Assembly (NCBI GenBank): GCA_937928165.1
Contig: CALFVT010000009.1
Span: 1-64,000, forward strand
DNA: 64,000 nucleotides
Reading direction: 5' to 3'
DNA from: an uncultured Caulobacterales bacterium
GTDB taxonomy: Bacteria > Pseudomonadota > Alphaproteobacteria > Caulobacterales > Maricaulaceae
The translations under genes were made by a program, and so were the position numbers. The first letter of the stretch is position 1, and every line of letters starts with the position of its first letter. Shown piece by piece: positions 46,941-54,399 of this stretch. Below the pieces are notes generated by a model that saw nothing but the letters and a program-made list of their open reading frames with translations, ran no database searches and was not told the DNA's origin.

Positions 46941-47591
46941 ATGTCCACAAGCCCAGAAAATTTTGTCAAAGACCAAATTCCTGTATCTTCTTGGCCCTCC
47001 TTTCCAACAATCCTAAAAACAGCCTATAAGGCTGTCGATGATTTAATGGCCAACAATCCCATGCTAATGGTAAATAGTGCACAGGACAACAAGGGCCGAT
47101 TAATTTCTTTTGCTGTAGACCATGGCTTAGAACGCGCGATTCAGCGCGGATCTATAGATTGTGATTATCGATGGAAAAATTTTGCAAAGCCAACAGGTCG
47201 ATATTTGGAAATGCGCTTTTCGCATTCCATAGCAACTGTTAGTCAAGTTAAAGACCCGCACAGGCAGCCAAGAAGCGTAGTATTCCGAGAGAATGCAAAA
47301 ATCAGCAACACAGGGTCACTATTTCAGGGAATTGAAGGTTTTGATGATGAAATATGTGGGTTGCCACACATTCTTTTAGTTCACGGACATCAATCTTTAG
47401 ATTTTTCTCATTTTGGCATACCTTCTCATTCCTCAAAAACAAAATATGAGTGGCTTTCTACTAACTTAATGAATATGCCGCATGAAATACCGTCTGAACT
47501 GCCACCGTCGGAAGACACGGATTCTAGTTTAGATGGTCTGGAATTACTAAAGCAAGATATAGCGCGATGGGAGCGTGATAACGATGGCTAA
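46941..47591 (+). CDS. Unknown 216-residue protein, partner of the XRE/ImmA protein (passenger)
   Basis: Soluble protein without signal or membrane segment; no recognised domain. It ends in an acidic linker and ELLKQDIARWERDNDG. Its last 8 bp (ATGGCTAA, 47584-47591) contain the start of the ImmA/IrrE gene, so both are made together. From memory, proteins of similar size and ending often precede XRE-ImmA genes on mobile DNA. Two-gene stress, immunity or toxin-antitoxin function is possible but not shown. Confidence 0.72.
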   Translation: MSTSPENFVKDQIPVSSWPSFPTILKTAYKAVDDLMANNPMLMVNSAQDNKGRLISFAVDHGLERAIQRGSIDCDYRWKNFAKPTGRYLEMRFSHSIATVSQVKDPHRQPRSVVFRENAKISNTGSLFQGIEGFDDEICGLPHILLVHGHQSLDFSHFGIPSHSSKTKYEWLSTNLMNMPHEIPSELPPSEDTDSSLDGLELLKQDIARWERDNDG

Positions 47592-48768
47592 TGATAACAT
47601 CATTCAGTTTTCCAAGGCCGCCCAAATTAACCAAAATGGGCGGCTTTTGATTCCAACAAGACTCACCGAAGCTCGGCTAGCATGTAGACTCACTCAGACC
47701 GACCTAGCAAAAATGATTGGGTTAACTCGGCAATCCGTATCGGCGTATGAGCGCGGAGATAAGACGCCAGAGCCGTCAACAATGGCTAATATTGCTCGCT
47801 CATTAGAGCAACCAATTTCGTTTTTCACAAAAGAAGAACGAAAAACATTTGGTGTGCATAGCGCGAACTTCTTTAGGAAAACTGGCGCTGACACAAAGCG
47901 CAGGCGTCAAGCTTGTGAAATTTATGCGACCTGGCTTGCTCAGACGGCGTATGCTTTCGACTCTATTGCCAATTTTCCTAAGGTCGATATTCCTCAATTT
48001 GAGCCAAAGGGTGATGATTACACTCGCGATGAAATAGAAAACATTGCGGAGGAAGTTCGCATTCATTTCGGCTTAGGGCTTGGCCCAATCTCAAACATCA
48101 TACGACTAATGGAGTCAAAGGGCGTTATTGTTTGCCGTTACAAAATGGAAGGAGAGCAAGTTGAGGCCTTTTCTTTTTGGTCGGGCAATAAGCCATTCGT
48201 TTTTCTTGCTTCTGATAAAAATAGCGCTGCAAGGGCTAGATTCGATGCGTCCCACGAACTGGCTCATTTGTGCTTACATAGATGGGTTGGCGCTGAAGAA
48301 ATTGAGGATAAGGAACGGCTTAAGGTAATAGAGTCACAAGCTGATCACTTTGCGGGAGCCTTTATGCTTCCAAGAAAATCCTTCCCTAATGAAGTTTACT
48401 CTCCAAGGGCCGAATCTTTCATAGATTTGAAGGCGCGTTGGAAATCTTCCATTGGTGCTATGATTTATCGCTGCAAAGACCTTGGGCTTTTTGACGATAG
48501 ACAGGTTTTGAATCTCTATAAGACTATATCCCGAAAAAAATGGCGAACTATTGAACCATTAGACCGTGGCGCTGATGCCCTGCCGTTTGAGGAACCTGTG
48601 CTGTTGAAGCGCGTGGCTGAATTGGTTTTTGAGAGTGGCAGATATAAATTCGAAGAGTTTAAGGCTGATTTGGCAATATCTAATGACGCTTTAAGTCAGC
48701 TTGTTGGAATAGACTTCGGAACCGAATATGGACAGGTAAATCTTGGCTACGAACCAACATTAAAGTGA
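47584..48768 (+). CDS. XRE HTH + ImmA/IrrE metallopeptidase (passenger)
   Basis: A 394-residue fusion. Residues about 27-80 are a Cro/XRE helix-turn-helix (TQTDLAKMIGLTRQSVSAYE). Residues about 150-290 form an ImmA/IrrE (COG2856) zinc protease with HELAHLCLHRW, HExxH at 224-228, and the downstream ESQADHFAGAFMLPR that gives the third ligand. Such proteins cleave a repressor: ImmA cuts ImmR of ICEBs1 and IrrE/PprI cuts DdrO. Here it lies in a transposon, coupled to an unknown partner and 43 bp before the transposase start, so it might control element gene expression or act as a toxin-antitoxin half. Confidence 0.88.
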   Translation: MANDNIIQFSKAAQINQNGRLLIPTRLTEARLACRLTQTDLAKMIGLTRQSVSAYERGDKTPEPSTMANIARSLEQPISFFTKEERKTFGVHSANFFRKTGADTKRRRQACEIYATWLAQTAYAFDSIANFPKVDIPQFEPKGDDYTRDEIENIAEEVRIHFGLGLGPISNIIRLMESKGVIVCRYKMEGEQVEAFSFWSGNKPFVFLASDKNSAARARFDASHELAHLCLHRWVGAEEIEDKERLKVIESQADHFAGAFMLPRKSFPNEVYSPRAESFIDLKARWKSSIGAMIYRCKDLGLFDDRQVLNLYKTISRKKWRTIEPLDRGADALPFEEPVLLKRVAELVFESGRYKFEEFKADLAISNDALSQLVGIDFGTEYGQVNLGYEPTLK

Positions 48769-48811
48769 ACTAATGCTTGACGCTAAGCATAATGGTTCAT
48801 ATATTAAGTCT

Positions 48812-49693
48812 ATGAACAGGCTTGATACAAAAACACGTGCTCAAATTCTTGGAATGCTTTGCGAAGGAATGTCCATGCGGGCAATCTCACGCTTGACTGG
48901 CGCATCATTCAACACAGTTTCAAAGCTTATGATTGATGCGGGTAAAGCTTGCGCGGCGTATCATCATGAAAACGTTGTAGGCGTTTCTGCCAAGCGTGTT
49001 GAGTGTGACGAAATATGGTCATTCACTTATTCAAAGCAAAAGAACGTAAAGACAGCTAAGGCTGCCCCAGAGGGCGCAGGTGACACATGGACTTGGACAG
49101 CTCTTGATGCAGATAGCAAGCTTATAGTTTCATATCTCGTTGGAGGCCGTGACAGCCGCTACGCTAACGCCTTTATGGAAGATGTGGCCTCTCGCCTTAC
49201 TAATCGCGTTCAGCTCACTACAGATGGTCACAAGGCTTATTTAGAGGCTGTTGAAGGCGCGTTTGGATGTGATGTGGATTACGCTCAACTAGTCAAGATG
49301 TATGGCAAGTCACCTGAAAGCGCGAAAGGCCGCTATAGCCCCGCTAAATGCACTGGCATTAAGAAGATACCAGTTGAAGGCAATCCAGATGAAAAGCACA
49401 TAAGCACGTCGTATGTTGAGCGCCAGAACCTAACAATGCGCATGCACATGCGCCGCTTTACGCGCCTAACAAATGCATTCTCAAAGAAGTTTGAAAACCA
49501 CGCCCATATGGTCGCGCTATACACTGTCTTTTATAACTTCTGCAAAATCCACAAAACGCTACGCGTTAGCCCTGCGATGGAAGCGGGATTGACTGACACG
49601 CTAAAAGACTTTGAATGGATTGTTAGCCTCGTTGATGCTGCGGCTCCAAAAGTTGGACGCCCTAAGACTTATAAGAAGAAGATTTCAAACTGA
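48812..49693 (+). CDS. IS1-family transposase (single ORF)
   Basis: A 293-residue DDE transposase. N-terminal helix-turn-helix-like part, RAQILGMLCEGMSMRAISRL. Catalytic residues inferred as D66 in CDEIWSF, D138 in TDGHKAYLEAVE and E203 in YVERQNLTMR, followed by FTRLTNAFSKKFENH, all typical of IS1-family enzymes. Read as one uninterrupted frame, unlike classical IS1, which needs a -1 frameshift. I start at ATG 48812 (MNRLDTKTRAQI) rather than 48773. Stop is inside the right inverted repeat. Confidence 0.92.
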   Translation: MNRLDTKTRAQILGMLCEGMSMRAISRLTGASFNTVSKLMIDAGKACAAYHHENVVGVSAKRVECDEIWSFTYSKQKNVKTAKAAPEGAGDTWTWTALDADSKLIVSYLVGGRDSRYANAFMEDVASRLTNRVQLTTDGHKAYLEAVEGAFGCDVDYAQLVKMYGKSPESAKGRYSPAKCTGIKKIPVEGNPDEKHISTSYVERQNLTMRMHMRRFTRLTNAFSKKFENHAHMVALYTVFYNFCKIHKTLRVSPAMEAGLTDTLKDFEWIVSLVDAAAPKVGRPKTYKKKISN

Positions 49694-49702
49694 TGCACTA
49701 CC
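49680..49702 (-). repeat. Right terminal inverted repeat (IRR)
   Basis: 23 bp, perfect inverted match to 46411-46433; contains the transposase stop codon. Confidence 0.92.
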
Positions 49703-49710
49703 GAAGTTTA
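49703..49710. repeat. Right copy of 8-bp target site duplication
   Basis: GAAGTTTA, identical to 46403-46410. Confidence 0.92.
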
Positions 49711-49954
49711 AGGCAGCATGTGCTCTGTCTGTAGAACTTGTACCTTCGCCCCATGACCCAAGAATTAGATCAAATGTAGCGCCATGATCAGGACTATCGA
49801 TAGTCCAGCCAACAAAATAAGCTGCAATTGTAATTTCTTCTTGGTGGATGAAGCCCCAGATTTTTTGTGTTTTTGTCTGACAACAATTACAGTGGCCGCT
49901 ATCTTTTCCTGTTGGTTCAATTTGATAGTTTTGCCACTGATATGTTTTTGCCAT
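49703..49954 (-). pseudogene. 5' part of a 150-codon gene split by the IS1-type element
   Basis: 84 codons from ATG 49954, four bases after the yaaA stop. A CNCC motif (residues 22-25) and the IWGFIH and ILGSWGEGTSSTDR segments resemble a conserved hypothetical family that I cannot name. The frame continues exactly in 46202-46410. With the element present the product would run into the transposon end and stop within a few residues (…ALNFGSASV and on), so the gene is broken. Confidence 0.85.
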
Positions 49955-49958
49955 AGTT

Positions 49959-50744
49959 CTATTTTTTCTTCGGCGGTTGCTTTCGGGTAAACACAAGCTC
50001 ACTGTCGGTGGAGGCCGCTTTATCGAGCTTATAGCCGTCGGCGTTGAAATCTTTAAGGCCCCCGGCGCGGTCTACGCGGTTGTCCATAATCCAGCGGGCC
50101 ATAGCGCCGCGGGCATGTTTGGCATAATACATCAATGCGCGGGCTTCGCCGTCTTTGATGTTTAAGAACTTCGCCGTAATCACATCGCGTCCCAAAGCTT
50201 TTTTATCGACAGCTTTGAAATATTCATTGGACGCCAGATTAACAATCGCTGCGTCGTCATGATCTGCCAAATCTGCGTTGAGTTGATCGGCAATCTTCGT
50301 GCCCCAGAACTTATAAAGATTTGCGCCGCGCGGGTTTTCAAGCTTTGTCCCCATCTCAAGCCGGTAGGGCTGTATGGCGTCCATTGGGCGTAGTAATCCG
50401 TAAAGCCCTGATAGAATACGAAGGTGATTTTGGGCGTAAGACAGAGTCTCGTCTTTCATTGTTTTGGCATCAAGCCCCCAATAAACATCACCGTCAAAAG
50501 CAAGCCCTGCAGGCTTGGCGCTATTACTCTGATTATTTAAATTAAAGGCTTTGAACCGTTCAAAATTAAGCTCTGCAAGATTATCGCTAATATGCATGAG
50601 GCGCTTTAAATCATCGGCGCTTTGCTGTTTGGCAACCGCCGCAATTTCGCGCATGTCGCCGTTAAGACGCGGCTGTGTGGCATCAAGACCTGTCTGCGCA
50701 GGGTTCATATTTAATTTTTTTGCAGGGGAGAGTAGTGTCAACAT
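49959..50744 (-). CDS. yaaA: Peroxide stress protein YaaA (DUF328)
   Basis: A 261-residue YaaA, which in E. coli lowers free iron and oxidative DNA damage under peroxide. Motifs: MLTLLSPAKKLN at the N-terminus, FNGDVY-type FDGDVYWGLDA, GLYGLLRPMDAIQPYRLEMG, FWG and VNLASNEYFKAVD, and FLNIKDG. Start at ATG 50744. Basic C-terminus. Co-oriented with the disrupted downstream gene. Confidence 0.94.
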   Translation of the reverse strand: MLTLLSPAKKLNMNPAQTGLDATQPRLNGDMREIAAVAKQQSADDLKRLMHISDNLAELNFERFKAFNLNNQSNSAKPAGLAFDGDVYWGLDAKTMKDETLSYAQNHLRILSGLYGLLRPMDAIQPYRLEMGTKLENPRGANLYKFWGTKIADQLNADLADHDDAAIVNLASNEYFKAVDKKALGRDVITAKFLNIKDGEARALMYYAKHARGAMARWIMDNRVDRAGGLKDFNADGYKLDKAASTDSELVFTRKQPPKKK

Positions 50745-51095
50745 GAAATTATCCTTTCCTCCTAACATCTATTCGGCCCATCCGAATATGTATGCGTGGG
50801 TTAATGACATTGTGAGGTTAATATCGGTGATGAATGATATCAAATCACGCGCATACAAAAAAATGTGAGTGCCAGATTGTAAAGTCTATTGATTGTGCCG
50901 TTAAGTGACCCTGTTGACTTTATCTTTAAGTTTGATAAGTGGCCTTTAAATTGGAGATTGAAATGTTCTTTTTTAGAGAAAACCGCCCGCCATTTAACGG
51001 CTAACGCAGCCGCGTTTTCTTTAAGGGGTGGTTATAACTTATAGCTACCTGAATATTTTTAAGAGCCTTTGGGCTCTCTCTCTTATGGACATATC
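50745..51095. other. Intergenic region with inverted repeats and a 13-codon ORF
   Basis: No conventional gene. It holds a palindrome ATTCGG-CCCAT-CCGAAT (50771-50787) right upstream of yaaA, a possible operator. A tiny frame (ATG 50963, 13 codons, MFFFRENRPPFNG) is followed directly by a hairpin AACGC-AGCC-GCGTT and a short T-run (51003-51020), like a leader peptide with terminator, and by a second hairpin AGAGCC-TTTG-GGCTCT (51062-51077). These would be transcribed toward the gene at 51096. Interpretation is tentative. Confidence 0.4.
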
Positions 51096-51476
51096 ATGTA
51101 TATACGTTTTGAGTCCTATCTTCGTGACAGGGACTATCCATACCGGCTTGGCATTTTCCAAGCCGCCTTTGCACTTCGCGGTAATGATGCTGTTGCGCCG
51201 TATGCGCGGGATGCAATGCGCGAAGATATTGACTGGTTTAAGGAACATCTTCCCTCTCCGGATTATGTTCATTTTTAACTGCGCCGTTTTGGCCGCCGAG
51301 AATGTTTGGGGGTATGCTGGTTTAAATATCAAGCTGTTGAAATGATAAGGCGAGGTTTTCTGATGAAAACCCGGCTTGAAGATTGGGGCTATCCGGTCAC
51401 GGTATTAAAAAGCCGAAGGCCGGGGCGGATTAAATATCAAGATGAATTTCAGATTATTGTAAATCCTTACGGTTGA
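51096..51476 (+). pseudogene. Conserved hypothetical gene with one in-frame TAA
   Basis: From ATG 51096 the frame is open for 60 codons, has TAA at 51276-51278, then stays open in the same frame to TGA at 51474-51476. Both halves look like one family of about 125 residues: the first ends DWFKEHLPSPDY and the second has LGVCWFKYQAVEMIRRGF, then EDWGYPVTVLKSRRPGRIKY and QDEF. I recall a family of unknown function with WF..HLP.P, then CWF, then a RPG..YED..Q pattern. A nonsense mutation, or two peptides using ATG 51363 (good AGGCGAGG site), are the options. TAA is not a usual recoding stop. Confidence 0.65.
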
Positions 51477-51485
51477 TTTAAAAAA

Positions 51486-51510
51486 GATGACCGAGCCTAG
51501 CTTGGTCATC
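51486..51510 (-). terminator. Second hairpin downstream of the symporter gene
   Basis: Ten-base stem GATGACCGAG / CTTGGTCATC with one G-U pair; on the minus strand followed by CTTTTTTAAA. Could be a back-up terminator for the SSS symporter. Confidence 0.5.
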
Positions 51511-51557
51511 CAAACTGCTGCGCATGTGCACCTTAAAAATTTAGGATTGGATATAAT

Positions 51558-51582
51558 AAAGCTCCCAAAACATGGGAGCTTT
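51558..51582. terminator. Strong bidirectional rho-independent terminator
   Basis: Perfect 9-bp stem AAAGCTCCC (51558-51566) / GGGAGCTTT (51574-51582) with a 7-base loop, T-rich on both sides. It lies between the end of the plus-strand hypothetical gene and the end of the minus-strand symporter gene. Confidence 0.8.
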
Positions 51583-51622
51583 ATGGTCTTATTTTACGCC
51601 GTGCAGAGCGGCGCACGTATTT

Positions 51623-53215
51623 TTACCAGAACTTTGCGTAAAGCGCGATTAGAATAAGGACTATGATAACTGTCCATATGTTAAACATCTTATTGGTCTT
51701 AAAATTGACATCTCCCATGCGCACAAGTTGTTCCTCACGAGGAGCTGTTGTTAGGGTCGATGCTGCAACGCCAAGGATCATACAAAGTAAGAACACCACC
51801 CAAATCCGGTTGACGAAGCTAAAGTCAGGTAGTCCAAATTTGAATACTAAAGATACTACGACAGAAACGATTAAAGCCGTGAACGCACCGGTTGAATTTG
51901 TTTTTTGCACAAACATGCCCAAGAGGAATACGGCAACAATGCCCGGCGCAATAAAGCCTGTATATTCTTGTACGGTTTGGAAGGCGCTTTCAAATCCGCC
52001 AAGGAAAGGTTTGGCGGCAATGACGGCGATAATCATGGCGAGAATAGCCGTTATACGTCCAACACTGACATAATGTGTCTCTGACTCATTAGGCTTGATC
52101 ATGGATTTATAAATATCCATTGTGAAGATGGTTGAGATAGAATTAACCATAGATGCCAGTGATGATACGATAGCCGCCACAAGCGCCGCAAAGATAAGCC
52201 CTCTTAGGCCGCCTGGCATAATGCTCATAATGGATGGATAGGTTGCATCGGTCTTAGCATCTAAAACACTGGCATCTAACGCGCCAATTTCTGGCCGCGC
52301 GAGCATAACGGCGGCTATACCGGGCAGAACAATAATCAACGGCATGATTAATTTAAGGGCAGCCGCAAAGACGAGGCCTTTTTGGGCTTCTTGTACGTCT
52401 TTTGCGCCAAGGGCTCGTTGGATGATATATTGATTAAATCCCCAGTAATTTAAATGTAAAATCCAAAGCCCGCCAAGGAGTGTCCAGATACCGGGCAAGG
52501 TATCATAGCCTTTTTGGTCTTTGTCAAAAATCATATTAAACTTATCAGGAAGCTCTGTGTAAAGACGCTCAAACCCGTTGAAGAAATTACCATTACCAAT
52601 CATATTTAGCGTTAAAATCGCAATGAATAAACCGCCAATAACCAAGATAACGACTTGGATAATGTCGGTAAGGGCGACAGCTTTCAGCCCGCCCAAGATA
52701 GAGTAAGCGATGGCAAAAGCGCCAAGTCCAGCCATGGCGATAACGATATTGACGCCCGTTAGGGTTTCAACAGCTATCCCCCCGAGCCATAAAACAACCG
52801 TTAAATTGACAAGGGTATAAAGGGCTATCCAATAAATTGACATTGTTGTCTTCACGCCGCGGCCAAAGCGTTGGTCGAGAAATTGCGGCATGGTGTAAAT
52901 TTCACGTTTTAAGAAAATGGGCAGAAAATATTTAGCGACTAATATCAAAACAATTGCGGCCTGCCATTCATAGGCGGCAATAGCAAGGCCAATACGGTAG
53001 CCTTCACCGGACATGCCAATGATTTGCTCGGCTGAAATATTGGCCGCAATTAAGGATGCACCAATGGCCCACCACGGAAGGGATTTACCCGCAAGAAAGT
53101 AATCTTCCGTAGATTTAGCACGGCCTTTCGGCTCGCGGGAGACATAAATGGCGACCCCGAATAATATCACTGCATAAGCAATGAGCACAAAAATATCTAA
53201 GCCGTTTAATGACAT
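51623..53215 (-). CDS. Sodium:solute symporter (SSS family), probable sugar transporter
   Basis: A 530-residue membrane protein with about 14 hydrophobic segments. SSS family features: DYFLAGKSLPWWAIGASLIA near residue 38-57, ANISAEQIIGMSGEGY, and LSGGLKAVA-like YSILGGLKAVALTDIIQ. It resembles vSGLT-type Na+/sugar carriers. Located 45 bp downstream of the cupin gene, in a presumed operon controlled from the divergent region at 53.75 kb. Cargo: sugar or sugar derivative produced by the neighbouring periplasmic enzymes; inferred. Confidence 0.92.
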   Translation of the reverse strand: MSLNGLDIFVLIAYAVILFGVAIYVSREPKGRAKSTEDYFLAGKSLPWWAIGASLIAANISAEQIIGMSGEGYRIGLAIAAYEWQAAIVLILVAKYFLPIFLKREIYTMPQFLDQRFGRGVKTTMSIYWIALYTLVNLTVVLWLGGIAVETLTGVNIVIAMAGLGAFAIAYSILGGLKAVALTDIIQVVILVIGGLFIAILTLNMIGNGNFFNGFERLYTELPDKFNMIFDKDQKGYDTLPGIWTLLGGLWILHLNYWGFNQYIIQRALGAKDVQEAQKGLVFAAALKLIMPLIIVLPGIAAVMLARPEIGALDASVLDAKTDATYPSIMSIMPGGLRGLIFAALVAAIVSSLASMVNSISTIFTMDIYKSMIKPNESETHYVSVGRITAILAMIIAVIAAKPFLGGFESAFQTVQEYTGFIAPGIVAVFLLGMFVQKTNSTGAFTALIVSVVVSLVFKFGLPDFSFVNRIWVVFLLCMILGVAASTLTTAPREEQLVRMGDVNFKTNKMFNIWTVIIVLILIALYAKFW

Positions 53216-53260
53216 GACGTTCTCCCTCTGAAACCACTTTGTTCGCGTTAGTTTTTATAA

Positions 53261-53728
53261 TTATTCTTTGGGATTATATTTAAATACGACGAATTTCAAT
53301 GGCTTATCGCCTGTATTTTTTATGCCGTGAAGCTCTCCGGGGACAGCAAAGAGAATATCTCCCGTCCTCGCGGGGCTTTCAACGCCTTCAATGCTCCATG
53401 TGCCTTGCCCCTCTATCACCATGAGAAATTCTTCTTCCGGATGTTTATGGGGCGGATGAATTTCTTCGCCAGGATTAATAATCGCAACGCCTGTTAAAAT
53501 ATCTTGGATGTGATCTGACCGCCCTTCATAATAGCTTAAAAACTGACCCCAAGATTCTTGTGCGGTTTTTGCGTTCTGCTCGGATATAACCTCGGTTCTC
53601 AGTTTTTGGGGGAGTTGATTGATATTGTCAGCTACGCTAGTCGGTCTCGGCGCGGTTATGCAAGCGGTTAAGCTCATGGCAAAAAATGCGGCGCTGAGAC
53701 GAAGGTTCTCTGGGGTAAAGTTTGGCAT
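53261..53728 (-). CDS. Cupin-domain lipoprotein
   Basis: A 155-residue protein with a lipoprotein leader (lipobox LTAC, Cys about residue 23). The cupin core, about residues 65-150, has GEEIHPPHKHPEEEFLMVIE with His/His/Glu metal ligands, and GELHGIKNTG with the fourth His. May bind or isomerise a sugar acid in the periplasm; exact role unknown. Co-transcribed with the SSS symporter. Divergent from the GMC dehydrogenase operon. Confidence 0.85.
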   Translation of the reverse strand: MPNFTPENLRLSAAFFAMSLTACITAPRPTSVADNINQLPQKLRTEVISEQNAKTAQESWGQFLSYYEGRSDHIQDILTGVAIINPGEEIHPPHKHPEEEFLMVIEGQGTWSIEGVESPARTGDILFAVPGELHGIKNTGDKPLKFVVFKYNPKE

Positions 53729-53777
53729 ATGTCCCTCTTAATTATGACCTTGTTAGATTAATTTTTAAGCTATCAAG

Positions 53778-53795
53778 ATTGACAACGATGTCAAT
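53778..53795. promoter_or_regulatory. Candidate LacI-family operator
   Basis: ATTGACA-ACGA-TGTCAAT: seven-base perfect arms around a central CG-containing core, the classical LacI-family layout. It lies in the 111-bp divergent promoter region between the cupin/SSS and GMC operons. The LacI-type gene at 57.0-58.0 kb is the obvious candidate to bind it. Confidence 0.65.
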
Positions 53796-53839
53796 TCGAC
53801 TATGTAAAATTATCGAGCTAAGTCATGGGGATCGCATAA

Positions 53840-54397
53840 GTGAATAAACTAAATTTTACAAAACGTGACACGATTAAGGCGCTTTTGGCAATCTCAGCGG
53901 TCAATGCACTGACGGCCTGCGCCCCTGAAAGGCTGGAAACAAGTGAAGCGTTGTTAAGTAATAAAACAGCGACACTCTCCGCAACTCATATTATGTTCCT
54001 AACAGTTTTAGCGCAGACGATTATCCCAAAAACAGATACAGGCGGTGCGGTTGAAGCGGGCGTTCCTGATGTCTTAGTTTCATTGATTACCAAATGGGGG
54101 GATTCGGATTATCAAACTTATTGGACGCGAGGGCTGAAGCAGCTGGCTGATATTTTACCCAAGGACTATGCCACTCGGTCTAAGAAGGAACAATATGATG
54201 CCTTGTTTGCTTATGATGCGAAGGTCTTTAGCGGCGAGGTTGAAAACGGGTTTTATAAAGATATGAAATCTACAATCGTTACAGCCTATTACATGTCAGA
54301 GCTCGGGGCGAGTGAAGAGCTGCAATATGAAGCGGTTCCTGGGGACTGGAAAGGCTGTGTTGATGTCGATGAAATTGGACGAGCGTGGGCGTTTTAG
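53840..54397 (+). CDS. Gluconate 2-dehydrogenase subunit 3-type protein (GMC partner)
   Basis: A 185-residue exported protein of the subunit-3 family that accompanies membrane-bound GMC dehydrogenases. Start is GTG 53840, since the ATG just upstream is out of frame. N-terminus NFTKRDTIKALLAISAVNAL then TAC gives a lipoprotein-like leader. The mature part has FLTVLAQTIIPKTDTGGAVEAGVPD, split family motif around residues 55-80, and ends close to the GMC gene (2 bp gap). It probably carries the catalytic subunit across or to the membrane. No cytochrome c subunit follows, unlike classical three-part enzymes. Confidence 0.87.
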   Translation: MNKLNFTKRDTIKALLAISAVNALTACAPERLETSEALLSNKTATLSATHIMFLTVLAQTIIPKTDTGGAVEAGVPDVLVSLITKWGDSDYQTYWTRGLKQLADILPKDYATRSKKEQYDALFAYDAKVFSGEVENGFYKDMKSTIVTAYYMSELGASEELQYEAVPGDWKGCVDVDEIGRAWAF

Positions 54398-54399
54398 AT

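Larger units (their letters stand above)
46411..49702 (+). mobile_element. IS1-type transposon with four passenger genes (3,292 bp)
   Basis: Bounded by 23-bp perfect inverted repeats starting GGTAGTGCATCAGTTTGAAA and flanked by an 8-bp direct repeat, GAAGTTTA. All genes read in one direction: zinc-ribbon peptide, KGGKARA protein, unknown 216-residue protein, XRE/ImmA-IrrE metalloprotease and, last, the transposase whose stop codon lies in the right repeat. Starts and stops overlap or lie close (8-bp overlaps twice), so it may be one operon. Plain IS1-family elements are 0.7-1.2 kb with a transposase only. GC content and codon use are lower than in the flanks. Perfect repeats and duplication suggest recent insertion. 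Confidence 0.93.

Noticed and set aside
51276-51278. Selenocysteine or pyrrolysine recoding of the in-frame stop
   Set aside because: The codon is TAA, not TGA or TAG, so known recoding does not apply; nonsense mutation is simpler.
51045-51332. 95-codon minus-strand ORF
   Set aside because: Antisense to the conserved-looking split gene at 51096-51476, whose frame matches a family pattern.
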